A DNA stretch of 46,867 bases from DAOUKH01 sp034421515 (GTDB taxonomy: Bacteria > Chloroflexota > Dehalococcoidia > SHYB01), in the NCBI GenBank assembly GCA_034421515.1, contig DAOUKH010000066.1, forward strand, positions 1 through 46,867, given 5' to 3'. The notes under the pieces were generated by a model that worked only from the letters and a program-made list of their open reading frames with translations, made no database searches and had not been told where the DNA came from. Position numbers and translations under genes: made by a program. Below are positions 8,846 to 15,897 of the stretch, piece by piece. The number at the start of each line of letters is the position of its first letter. Within the stretch, counting starts at the first letter, position 1.

Positions 8846-9553
8846 CTAGGCCGTGGCCGTCTCGGCCCTGATTGCCTGGACTTGGTCGAGGTAGGCGATG
8901 ATCTCGTCGGTGGTCTTCAGGTCGGCGTACTTGAGCTGCATATCGAAGAGGCCCGCCTTGTGGGAGAGCTCGATGCGGTCGAAGATCGCCTCCTCGGCCA
9001 TGACGACCTTGAACGTTGGGGAGTAGTAGGAGGCGTCGACGACGGTGGCGCGGACGCAGCCGCTCGTGGAGTTGCCGGTAATGATGAGGGTGTCGACCTT
9101 CTGGTTCATCAGGACGTAGAGGAGCGGCGTGCTGAAGAAGACGCTGGCCCGCGTCTTTTCGATCATCAGCTCGCCGGGCTCGGGGGCGAGTTCATCGACG
9201 ATCTCCGACTGGGGGCTCAGCTCGCTGTAGGCGAATTCCGGATCGTCGTGCCGGGGCAGGCCGTGGGTGGCCCGGAAGACGTGCCGGCTGTAGACGATGG
9301 GGATCTTGGTCTCGCGCGCCTTTGCGAGGATGCGCTGGATGTAGGGGAGGGCGCGCCAGCCGTACTCGCCGCAGGTGCGGGGGTAGCGGTCGAACTGCTC
9401 GTAGACGGGCGAGTCTTCGCCGACCGCGCCCTTGTTCATGTCGATGACGACCAGCGCGGGGTTCTCGCCGAAGCCGGTCGGCTTGCGCATGTCGAAGCCC
9501 ATGCCCATGAGCTTCTTGTCGTTGTCTGTCATCACGTCGTCCCATTGGGGCAT
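8846..9553 (-). CDS. Isochorismatase-family cysteine hydrolase
   Basis: A 235-residue isochorismatase-fold amidohydrolase. The catalytic triad is visible: Asp in VVIDMNKG, Lys in IEKTRASVFFST and Cys in GNSTSGCVRATVVDA, the cis-peptide/cysteine segment. Relatives hydrolyse N-carbamoylsarcosine, ureidoacrylate or nicotinamide, so a C-N bond is the likely target. The ATG at 9553 is chosen because the longer frame to 9772 lacks family similarity and overlaps the upstream hydrolase gene. Only ten bases separate it from that gene, so one transcript is likely. Confidence 0.9.
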   Translation of the reverse strand: MPQWDDVMTDNDKKLMGMGFDMRKPTGFGENPALVVIDMNKGAVGEDSPVYEQFDRYPRTCGEYGWRALPYIQRILAKARETKIPIVYSRHVFRATHGLPRHDDPEFAYSELSPQSEIVDELAPEPGELMIEKTRASVFFSTPLLYVLMNQKVDTLIITGNSTSGCVRATVVDASYYSPTFKVVMAEEAIFDRIELSHKAGLFDMQLKYADLKTTDEIIAYLDQVQAIRAETATA

Positions 9554-9563
9554 CGCGAACCTC

Positions 9564-10364
9564 CTATGATTGTCTGTCTTGTTCGAGAAAGTTCCGCAAG
9601 ATGTCGGCCAGAACCCGCGGCTCCGCCTCCAGCCAGTTTCCGACGTTGGGCACGATAGCGCTCGCGGCGTCGGCGAGGAAGGAGCAGACCGGCTCCACGT
9701 CCTTGACGCCGGGGGCCTTCTCTCCCGCCAGCACCAGCGTCGGCGCGCCGATACGGCGCAGGGCGGCTTCAAGATCGTAGGTGAAGGCGGCGGCGTAGGC
9801 CTCGACGTTTCTGGGGCCGGGCCGGAGGCGTCCGACGAGCTCGTAGGTCATCGCCTTGGCTTCGGCGTCGTCCTTCGGCGGGGTCCAGGTGGCCATGTAA
9901 GTGTAGAAGTCGATGAGGTGGCTGCCGTCCTCTTGGAGGACGAGGCGGGGGAAGCCGGCGAGATTGGCCTCGCCCTGTTCCTTCGTGTACAGCGGGGAGC
10001 CGGAGAGAATCAGGCGCGCGACGCGCACCGGGTGGGTGGCGGCGATCTCGGCGGCGACGGCGGCGCCGCCGTGCTGGCCGAAGAGGCTGGCGCGGTCGAC
10101 GTTGAGGGTGTCCAGGGTCTGGAGCACGACGGCGGCGTAGCCGGGCACGGTCAGCGCCTCGGGGGCGTAGTCCGACCTGCCGAACCCGGGGAGGTCGATC
10201 GCGACGCAGCGGTAGTCGCCGGCGAGCAGGTCGATGACGGGCTCGAAGGCACGGGAGTCGCCGGCGGCTTGGTGGAGGAAGACGAGGCAGGGGCCATCGC
10301 CGGCCTCGCGGTAGTGGACCTGGCCGTGGTCGAGCGCGACGTAGCCTTTTCTGGTTGGGCTCAT
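9564..10364 (-). CDS. Alpha/beta-hydrolase-fold protein, second copy with His at the nucleophile position
   Basis: A 266-residue alpha/beta-hydrolase-fold protein with GPCLVFLHQAAGDSRAF (oxyanion strand) and AIDLPGFGRSD. At the nucleophile elbow, residues 96-100 read G-Q-H-G-G, with His98 where Ser is expected. Near the C-terminus the usual G-H-W/F of the catalytic histidine reads VGNWLEAEP, so that position is Asn. The same two losses occur in the paralogue at 4104-4931, so they are unlikely to be random decay. Its ATG overlaps the stop of the upstream M24 gene (ATGA), implying translational coupling. Confidence 0.87.
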   Translation of the reverse strand: MSPTRKGYVALDHGQVHYREAGDGPCLVFLHQAAGDSRAFEPVIDLLAGDYRCVAIDLPGFGRSDYAPEALTVPGYAAVVLQTLDTLNVDRASLFGQHGGAAVAAEIAATHPVRVARLILSGSPLYTKEQGEANLAGFPRLVLQEDGSHLIDFYTYMATWTPPKDDAEAKAMTYELVGRLRPGPRNVEAYAAAFTYDLEAALRRIGAPTLVLAGEKAPGVKDVEPVCSFLADAASAIVPNVGNWLEAEPRVLADILRNFLEQDRQS

Positions 10365-11599
10365 GGGCGGCCAGCCATTCCGGCGACGGCGGCGCCGGCT
10401 TCGACGCCGTCCGCGGGCGCTTGGATGAGGGTCCGGGGGACGGTGTAAAGGGCTTCCAGCCCGGATTCGCCGATGGCGTATTCCTCTTCGATGAATGCCG
10501 CGCCGCCAGCCTCGGGGGCCATGTAGAGGGCGTAGACGCAGAGGGTGGCGCCTTCTTCGAGCATGAAGCCGGGTTGGCGGGCGTTGTGGCCGTAGTCGTA
10601 GCTGTCGATGCCGATGGCGTGGACGTAGAGGGCGAGGCGGCCGGGGTCGCCGCCGCCGCGCCGGACGCTATCTTCGATGATGGGGAAGACGTCGTCCGTG
10701 GCCTTGCCGGGTCGCATGAGCGCCTCGAGGGCGTCGAAGGCCGACTCGAGGAGGCCGTGGATGCGTCGCTGCTCGGCGGTGGGCGGGCCGACGACGAGGG
10801 TGCGGCCCATGTCGGTGTTGTACCAGTCGTGGACGGCGATGGCGGCGCAAGGGACGAGTGCGCCGGGTTCGAGGGTGGGGTGCAACATCTGGGCCATGCC
10901 GAAGCCTTTGGCGCCGATGGGGGTGGTCGCGCCGCGCCTGGCGAGCTCGGTGACGAAGATGCGACCGAGGTTGGCCGTCGCGACGCCGGGTCGGGCCGCC
11001 GCGATGGCTTCGGAGAAGGCTTCCTGGGTAAGGGCGGCGGCCTGCTTCATAGCGGCGAGCTCGCCGGGGGTCTTGACCAGCCGGACCGAATGGAGGAGGG
11101 GGCGGGCGTCGACGGGGCGCGGGTCAACTTGCGCGTCCTGGTTGAGGCGGAGGGCGAGGTTGAGGTCGTCGAAGCCGAGGCGGGCGTTGCCGAGGCCGAG
11201 GGAGTCGAGGGCGATGGCAAGGGCGTCGACGGGGTCGACGGCGCCGGTGCGCTGGGTCCGGGAGAGGACGTCGGCGAGGCGCTCCTCAGCGCCGGGCGGG
11301 GTGGGCCAAGGGACGATGGGGGAGGCGAGGTCGGTTGGGAAGACGGCGTTGAAGTGGGTGTCGTCGAAGGTGAAGAGGCGCAGGGGGCGGTCGCAGGCGC
11401 CGGCGACCTGGAGCAGGCCGAAGTGGCCGGTGACGAGGGCGGGCTCGGCGCCGCCGGCGGGGAGGATGGCGAACGACTCGAAGTGGGTGAAGCCGAAGAC
11501 GCGGTAGCCGGTGAGGTAGAAGACGTTCTGCGGCGCGGTGACGAGGAGGGCGTCGATGCCTTGCTCGTTCATGGCGCGGTGGAGTTGCTGTTCCCTCAT
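10361..11599 (-). CDS. M24-family creatinase/prolidase-like protein with incomplete metal site
   Basis: A 412-residue pita-bread-fold protein. The N-terminal creatinase_N domain is recognisable (MNEQGIDALLVTAPQNVFYLTGY), and the C-terminal M24 domain covers about residues 180-400. Of the five metal ligands of aminopeptidase P-type enzymes, the first Asp is Ala (PGALVPCAAIAV) and the first Glu is Tyr (CVYALY). The second Asp (YNTDMGRT), the His (YVHAIGID) and the final Glu (FIEEEYAIG) remain. Creatinase, a metal-free hydrolase of this fold, shows comparable loss. With the neighbouring amidohydrolases, a C-N bond hydrolase is more plausible than a peptidase; this is an inference. Confidence 0.86.
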   Translation of the reverse strand: MREQQLHRAMNEQGIDALLVTAPQNVFYLTGYRVFGFTHFESFAILPAGGAEPALVTGHFGLLQVAGACDRPLRLFTFDDTHFNAVFPTDLASPIVPWPTPPGAEERLADVLSRTQRTGAVDPVDALAIALDSLGLGNARLGFDDLNLALRLNQDAQVDPRPVDARPLLHSVRLVKTPGELAAMKQAAALTQEAFSEAIAAARPGVATANLGRIFVTELARRGATTPIGAKGFGMAQMLHPTLEPGALVPCAAIAVHDWYNTDMGRTLVVGPPTAEQRRIHGLLESAFDALEALMRPGKATDDVFPIIEDSVRRGGGDPGRLALYVHAIGIDSYDYGHNARQPGFMLEEGATLCVYALYMAPEAGGAAFIEEEYAIGESGLEALYTVPRTLIQAPADGVEAGAAVAGMAGRP

Positions 11600-11624
11600 G
11601 GGGGCTGCCAGTTCTCCAGTTCTA

Positions 11625-11903
11625 CTAGGCGCGGAAGCGCAGGTCGAGGGCGCGGAGGAAGCGCTCCATGAAGGCGTCGCGCTCTTCTTCGAGTTGGGGG
11701 ATGCGGTTGTTGTCGCGAGCGCGGGTGTCGATCTCGGCCTTGACGTCGATGCCCTTGGACTCGAGGACTTCTTCGAGAAGGTTAATGCGGTCTCGGAGCG
11801 TCCAGACTTCGGCGCCGAGGGAGAGGATGACGCCGAAGAGCCTGTCCGCCTCGGGGTCTTTGAGGCCGTGATACGGCGGGACGACGGTCCAGTCCTTGGG
11901 CAT
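11625..11903 (-). CDS. Small helical hypothetical protein
   Basis: A 92-residue acidic protein that I do not recognise. It starts MPKDWTVVPPYHGLKDPEAD and then forms what looks like a long helix with heptad spacing (LSLGAEVWTLRDRINLLEEVLESKG), followed by a charged RIPQLEEERDAFMERFLRAL tail, so a coiled coil or helical dimer is likely. It is 25 bases upstream of the M24 gene and 19 bases downstream of the methyltransferase gene on the same strand, so it is very probably part of the operon. It may be a small accessory subunit, but no function can be assigned. Confidence 0.7.
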   Translation of the reverse strand: MPKDWTVVPPYHGLKDPEADRLFGVILSLGAEVWTLRDRINLLEEVLESKGIDVKAEIDTRARDNNRIPQLEEERDAFMERFLRALDLRFRA

Positions 11904-11922
11904 GGGGCTTCGCGCTCGCTTT

Positions 11923-13035
11923 CTAGAGAGGTTTGTCCGCCTGCGTCACCCAGCGCTGCCAATCGTGGAAGCGACCGTCGCGCATGAGGCCGACGCCGCC
12001 GAAGTAGGTCTCGTCGTGGTAGGGGTTGGGCCCCTCGCGGACGTTTTCGAAGCCGATGTCGCTGAGGATGGCGGGGACATTCATGGAGTGGGTGGGGCCG
12101 AGGAAGGGCTCGGCATTCCCCCGCGTATCGAACTCGAGCATGAAGCCGTATTGGGGCTCGATGGCGTGATACCAGGGGAGCTCCATCATCAGGAGATGTC
12201 CGCCGGGCTCGAGGAGACGGTAGCACTCGCGCAGCGAGCGCAGCATCACGTCGGGCGGGGTCTCGTGATAGAGGAAGTGTGAGGAGACGAGGTCGAAGCT
12301 CGCGTCCTCGTAACCGGTGTCGGCGGCGTCGCGTTGGGCGAGGGTGATTTCGAAGCCCTTGTCCTCGGCGGCGATGTGGCCCCACTTGAGGGCCTGCTCG
12401 GCGAAGTCGATGCCGATAACCTCCTCGGCGTCGGGGAAGGCCTCTCGGAGGATCATGGTGCTGCCGCCGGCGGCGCAGCCCATGTCGAGGATGCGCTTGT
12501 AGTCGCGGCGGGGGGCCATGTGGGCGAAGGCGAGGAAGGTCTCCTTGGGGTAGCCCTGCTTGCGCCACCGGGTGCGGAAGATGGGGAGGCCCCGGGTGTA
12601 AATGAAGGCGACGAGGGGGTCGCCGCCGTAGCCGCCGAGCTGGAGGTGGGTGTCGATCTCGGTGTACCACTTGGGGAGCCTGAGGTCGGGGTCGAGCTCG
12701 AGCTTGCCCCTGGGGTTGGGCGGCAGCAGCTCGTCGACCTGCGACGACAACATGCCCTCGTGCGGGGTCAGCGAGTCGCGGACGGCCAGCCACATGTAGG
12801 CCTGGGAGTAGTGGGCGATGGAGGCGGCGAAGGAGTAGAGGGGGTCCTGCTCAATCAGGATGCCGGCCTCTTCGATGCTCCTCGGGGCGTAGCCGCGCTC
12901 CTGCTCGTAGGCCCGGGCGCGGCCGGGGTAGTCGTCGAGAATCGACCGCACGTACTTGGTGTAGTTGTGGACCTTGAGCCCTTCGATGAAGTCAAACTGA
13001 GCGCAGTCTTGCTGTGTCGGCGGCGGGATGTCCAT
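11923..13035 (-). CDS. Class I SAM-dependent methyltransferase
   Basis: A 370-residue protein whose C-terminal two-thirds is a Rossmann methyltransferase: motif I ILDMGCAAGGSTMIL at about residues 182-196, an acidic strand end VIGIDFAEQAL, and FDLVSSHFLYHETPPD followed by LLEPGGHLLMMELPW. The first 150 residues are a helical domain of unknown role. The ATG at 13035 is preferred because GAGGGGG lies immediately upstream; a GTG at 13050 is the alternative. The acceptor is unknown. It is the first gene after the binding-protein gene's hairpin region, so it may start its own transcript. Confidence 0.85.
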   Translation of the reverse strand: MDIPPPTQQDCAQFDFIEGLKVHNYTKYVRSILDDYPGRARAYEQERGYAPRSIEEAGILIEQDPLYSFAASIAHYSQAYMWLAVRDSLTPHEGMLSSQVDELLPPNPRGKLELDPDLRLPKWYTEIDTHLQLGGYGGDPLVAFIYTRGLPIFRTRWRKQGYPKETFLAFAHMAPRRDYKRILDMGCAAGGSTMILREAFPDAEEVIGIDFAEQALKWGHIAAEDKGFEITLAQRDAADTGYEDASFDLVSSHFLYHETPPDVMLRSLRECYRLLEPGGHLLMMELPWYHAIEPQYGFMLEFDTRGNAEPFLGPTHSMNVPAILSDIGFENVREGPNPYHDETYFGGVGLMRDGRFHDWQRWVTQADKPL

Positions 13036-13057
13036 ACGTCCCCCTCGCACTTCCTAT

Positions 13058-13079
13058 CCGGCCCCGCGCGCGGGGCCGG
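13058..13079. repeat. 22-base perfect GC palindrome upstream of the methyltransferase gene
   Basis: The sequence CCGGCCCCGCGCGCGGGGCC continued by GG is a perfect 22-base inverted repeat, 22 bases upstream of the methyltransferase start. It could be a hairpin in the leader of that gene, a transcription-attenuating structure paired with the hairpin at 13113-13144, or a regulator site. The composition is too simple to decide. Confidence 0.6.
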
Positions 13080-13112
13080 TCAACCTATGGCCCCTGATTG
13101 GGCCTACAAATG

Positions 13113-13144
13113 GTACAGGGCGCCGGGAGGACGGCGCCCTGTAC
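13113..13144 (-). terminator. Strong hairpin after the binding-protein gene
   Basis: Two perfectly complementary 13-base arms (GTACAGGGCGCCG and CGGCGCCCTGTAC) flank a six-base loop. It lies about 52 bases beyond the stop codon of the minus-strand lipoprotein gene and before the methyltransferase gene. On the minus strand it is followed only by CATTTG, not a clear T-run. It may act as a weak terminator or as a 3'-end stabilising hairpin that keeps binding-protein mRNA more abundant than the downstream message. Confidence 0.65.
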
Positions 13145-13195
13145 CCAAATCGATGATTCTTGCGGTCGTCTGCCGCTATCGCGTGGTGGCCTGCG

Positions 13196-15163
13196 TCAGC
13201 GGGCTGACTCAAGAATCCAGGTGTTCTCCATTGCGTGTGAACCGAACCCGTGCATCCAGAGGTAGAGGGCGTGGGTGGCCCAATTCTGGATGTAGGGACG
13301 GGTGAACTCGCCGAAGTACCCCGAGGTCAACGCCAGCAAGTAGACCTGGTCGTCGAGGCGCTGAGCCAGGGCGGTGGCTGCGGCGCGGCGCTCCGCTTGG
13401 TCGACGCTCCGTTGCTGGAGGTCGACCAAGCGGTCGATCTCCGCGTCGTTGATGCCGGAGAAGTTCTCCGGCCCATCGCTCCGGACCTTCTGGGCATAGG
13501 AGTCGAGGTCGTTGCCGCCGCCGACGCCCGTGCCGCCGATCATGCCGGTGAACTCCTGGCTACGGAGCTGGCTTTCCAACAAGGTCCGCTCGATGGTGAC
13601 GATGTTGACCTTGACGCCGATGTCCTCCCAGGACTGCTGGGCGACCTCGAACATGGCGATGAAGCGCGGGTTGATCTCGCCGCCGGTGCCATGCCCGGTC
13701 AAGGTGAACTCGAGCGGGTTATCGGGGCCGAACCCGGCCTGGGCGAGCAGCCCGCGGGCGGTGTCGGGAGAGTACTCGGTCCATGCGGCATCACCGCAGG
13801 CCGGCGGATAGTCCAAGCCCTGCCACCACGTTGGAATGGCCTGCGGCTGGCAGTAGCCGACCTGGTGGGCGAGCTCGATCATGAGCTCCCGGTCGATGGC
13901 CATCGAGAGGGCTCGGCGGACCCGGACGTCGTCGAAGGGCGGCTCACGGAGCTGCATCTGGAAGAAGGAGGCGCCCGCGGTGTTGGCTTCCTCGATGCGG
14001 AGGTTGGCCGTGTCGGGGACGGTCTCTTCCTGGAGGAGCGACGTCACCGTCGCATTGTTGAGCGCCAGGGTCTGGTCGAGGTTGCCCGTCCTCCAGGCAG
14101 CCGACCGCGCGGTGGCGTCCAGGGCGGTGACTTCGATCTGGTCGAGGTACGGGATTTGGATGCCGAACTCGTCGGTCTTGAAGTAGTTAGGATTGCTCTC
14201 GAAGACGAGCCGCGCGCCGCGCTGGTGCTCCTTCAAGACGAAGGACCCGGAACCGAGCGGCGGCTCTACCGCTGCCCCGCCCTCTCTGTCGAAGGCCTCA
14301 GGAGGCAGGATCATGAAGGCCGGGGCGGTAATGGCTTCAAGGAACCCGGAGCGCGGGAACTTGAGGTTGATGACGACCGTGCTGTCGTCGGGAGCCTCGA
14401 TGCTCTCGACGGTCTGGAACTGGCCGTACTGTCGAAGGGCGCCGGTGTCGAGGTACCGGTCGTAGGCCTGCTTGACGTCGGCCGCGGTGACCGGCCGGCC
14501 GTTCAGCGGGTCGGTCTGGTGCCACTGGGCGCCCTCCCGCAGGTTGAAGACGTATTGGGACGGCGACCTGACCTCGAAGCTCTCGCAGAGGTCGCAGGCG
14601 ACGACGAGGGCCCGGAGGTTGTCGTTGCCCTTCAGCGCCTCGGAGAGGCGCATGTCGGCGCGCACCAGGCCGTTGTAGACCAGGGTGCCGTAGATCAGCG
14701 TGCCGAAGTTGCCTTCCAGGGACGACCAGTTATTCGGCTCGAAGGAGATGCTGAGCCGCAGGGTCCCGCCGGTGTCCGGCGGGCCGGCCGCGGGCGGCGC
14801 CAACCGGCTCCAGTGGTACTGGTAGATGAGCGGGTGGGCTTCCTCGAGACCGTCCGGAATGAGCTCGTCAGGCGTCATGAACATCGCCTTCGGGGGCTCG
14901 GGGGTCGCGGTAGGGGCGGGAGGCACGGGCGTGGCCGTGGCCTTGGGCATCATGGCGTCGCCGCCCGCCGGTCCTTCGGGTCCTGCCGGTCCTGCCGGCC
15001 CCGCCGGTCCTGCTGGGCCTGCCGGTCCCGCGGGTCCTGCCGGCCCTGCGGGGCCTGGGGGTCCATCCGCCCCCGCGCACGCGGCCGCAACTAGGGCGAC
15101 GATGACGCCCAAAACCGCGAGACTAGCGAAGCGGCGAGTCAACCTGCGTCGTAGAGTCTTCAT
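13196..15163 (-). CDS. Lipoprotein extracellular solute-binding protein (family 5) with collagen-like linker
   Basis: A 655-residue binding protein of the DppA/OppA family. After a twin-arginine-rich start (MKTLRRRLTRRF) comes a signal helix ending in a lipobox (VAAAC), so Cys becomes the lipidated N-terminus. A collagen-like block of G-x-y triplets follows directly, then a Pro/Thr-rich spacer, then the SBP domain from about residue 125 (FEPNNWSSLEGN, LREGAQWHQTDPLNGRPVTAADV, VRRALSMAIDRELM). The ATG at 15163 is fixed by GGGAGGG five bases upstream; the frame reaching 15238 has no support. It probably captures an oligopeptide-sized or heterocyclic ligand for an importer such as the permeases at 364-2231. 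A divergent MarR gene suggests ligand-controlled expression. Confidence 0.93.
   Translation of the reverse strand: MKTLRRRLTRRFASLAVLGVIVALVAAACAGADGPPGPAGPAGPAGPAGPAGPAGPAGPAGPEGPAGGDAMMPKATATPVPPAPTATPEPPKAMFMTPDELIPDGLEEAHPLIYQYHWSRLAPPAAGPPDTGGTLRLSISFEPNNWSSLEGNFGTLIYGTLVYNGLVRADMRLSEALKGNDNLRALVVACDLCESFEVRSPSQYVFNLREGAQWHQTDPLNGRPVTAADVKQAYDRYLDTGALRQYGQFQTVESIEAPDDSTVVINLKFPRSGFLEAITAPAFMILPPEAFDREGGAAVEPPLGSGSFVLKEHQRGARLVFESNPNYFKTDEFGIQIPYLDQIEVTALDATARSAAWRTGNLDQTLALNNATVTSLLQEETVPDTANLRIEEANTAGASFFQMQLREPPFDDVRVRRALSMAIDRELMIELAHQVGYCQPQAIPTWWQGLDYPPACGDAAWTEYSPDTARGLLAQAGFGPDNPLEFTLTGHGTGGEINPRFIAMFEVAQQSWEDIGVKVNIVTIERTLLESQLRSQEFTGMIGGTGVGGGNDLDSYAQKVRSDGPENFSGINDAEIDRLVDLQQRSVDQAERRAAATALAQRLDDQVYLLALTSGYFGEFTRPYIQNWATHALYLWMHGFGSHAMENTWILESAR
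14966..15073 (-). repeat. Collagen-like (Gly-x-y)12 coding repeat
   Basis: Twelve consecutive Gly-x-y triplets are encoded here: GAD, GPP, eight GPA, GPE, GPA. Codons for the eight GPA units vary (GGA/GGC/GGG, CCG/CCC/CCA, GCA/GCG), so the repeat is kept at protein level rather than as fresh DNA slippage. It sits directly after the lipidated cysteine and could form a triple-helical stalk that lifts the binding domain from the membrane. Confidence 0.85.
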
Positions 15164-15256
15164 GCCAACCCTCCCTACCTTTCTGCAAACCGAAGGTTCG
15201 TAGCCATCGGGTAAGCGGGAGGATCGCCACCGTCCCACCCCGATGCAGGCCGTGCA

Positions 15257-15285
15257 AAGCTACCGCACGGTACCTACACTGTCAA
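15257..15285 (-). promoter_or_regulatory. Sigma70-type promoter for the binding-protein gene
   Basis: On the minus strand there is a perfect -35 TTGACA (15285-15280), a 17-base spacer and a -10-like TAGCTT (15262-15257, three of six consensus positions). It lies about 95 bases upstream of the binding-protein start. The divergent MarR promoter begins about 35 bases away, so one regulator bound between them could control both. Confidence 0.55.
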
Positions 15286-15319
15286 GATACTGAAAGGTTT
15301 ATCATCTAAACGATGGGCT

Positions 15320-15349
15320 TTGTGACACAGCGCACAAGCGTTGTATAAT
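15320..15349 (+). promoter_or_regulatory. Sigma70-type promoter for the MarR gene
   Basis: A -35 TTGTGA at 15320-15325, an 18-base spacer and a perfect -10 TATAAT at 15344-15349. A short dyad, ACAA-GCG-TTGT, at 15334-15344 overlaps the -10, and another, GTTTA-TCATC-TAAAC, lies at 15297-15311 between the two divergent promoters. Both are placed where a MarR dimer could repress, but neither is long enough to be certain. Confidence 0.55.
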
Positions 15350-15372
15350 TCCGCGAGCTTCCCTCGGAGGGC

Positions 15373-15897
15373 CTGGTCATCCACCACACCATCGACCACG
15401 ACATCGACGAACGGCTCCGCGCCACGGTCAGCAGGCTCGTCAGTTATCTCACTGCCGAGTTCGAAGGGGCGGGGGCCGTCGACTCCCTCACCGTCAGCCA
15501 ACTGAAGGTCTTGCGCGAGCTCAGCAACGGGCCGATGTTCATGACGCAGATCGCGCGCCTCACGGGGGTCACGCGCGGCGCAGCCACGGGAATGGTGGAC
15601 AAACTGGTCTCAATGGGACTAACGGAACGCCTGGAAGACCCGACCAACCGACGGCTCGTGCTGGTGAAGCTCACCGCCGAGGGCAAGATGCTGCAGGAAC
15701 GTGTCCACGAGCGCACGCTCAACCGCGTGCGGACCGTTACCCGGTACCTGGACGCCGAGGAGATGGCGAGCCTCGACCGTGTGCTCGCGGCCCTCGACAA
15801 GGGACTCGACGAGGCGGCGAAGGACGGCGAGGAGATGCCGCCGATCGAGCGCAGCACCGCCGACCTGCCGGCCGCCGTGGTCGCCCTGCTGAGCTAA
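15373..15897 (+). CDS. MarR-family transcriptional regulator
   Basis: Winged-helix regulator of the MarR family. The DNA-binding part reads SQLKVLRELSNGPMFMTQIARLTGVTRGAATGMVDKLV, with the wing at LTERLEDPTNRRLVLVKLT. A start at the TTG 15511 would cut away the dimerisation helices and helix 1, yet the open frame carries family-like residues (IDERLRATVSRLVSYLTAEF) back to a stop at 15346. The only upstream near-start codons are CTG 15373 and ATC 15379; GGAGG at 15366-15370 fits ATC better. The coordinate given is therefore tentative. It probably represses the divergent binding-protein operon in response to a small ligand. The last four bases overlap the convergent lyase gene. Confidence 0.82.
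   Translation: MVIHHTIDHDIDERLRATVSRLVSYLTAEFEGAGAVDSLTVSQLKVLRELSNGPMFMTQIARLTGVTRGAATGMVDKLVSMGLTERLEDPTNRRLVLVKLTAEGKMLQERVHERTLNRVRTVTRYLDAEEMASLDRVLAALDKGLDEAAKDGEEMPPIERSTADLPAAVVALLS

Noticed and set aside
10361..12793. 810-codon minus-strand open frame
   Set aside because: Only its last 412 codons (from 11599) encode a recognisable protein; the rest is Arg/Pro-rich shadow of the methyltransferase and small gene in another frame.
13250..15094. 614-codon plus-strand frame opposite the binding protein
   Set aside because: Antisense shadow with no domain; the minus strand has lipobox, repeat and SBP domain.
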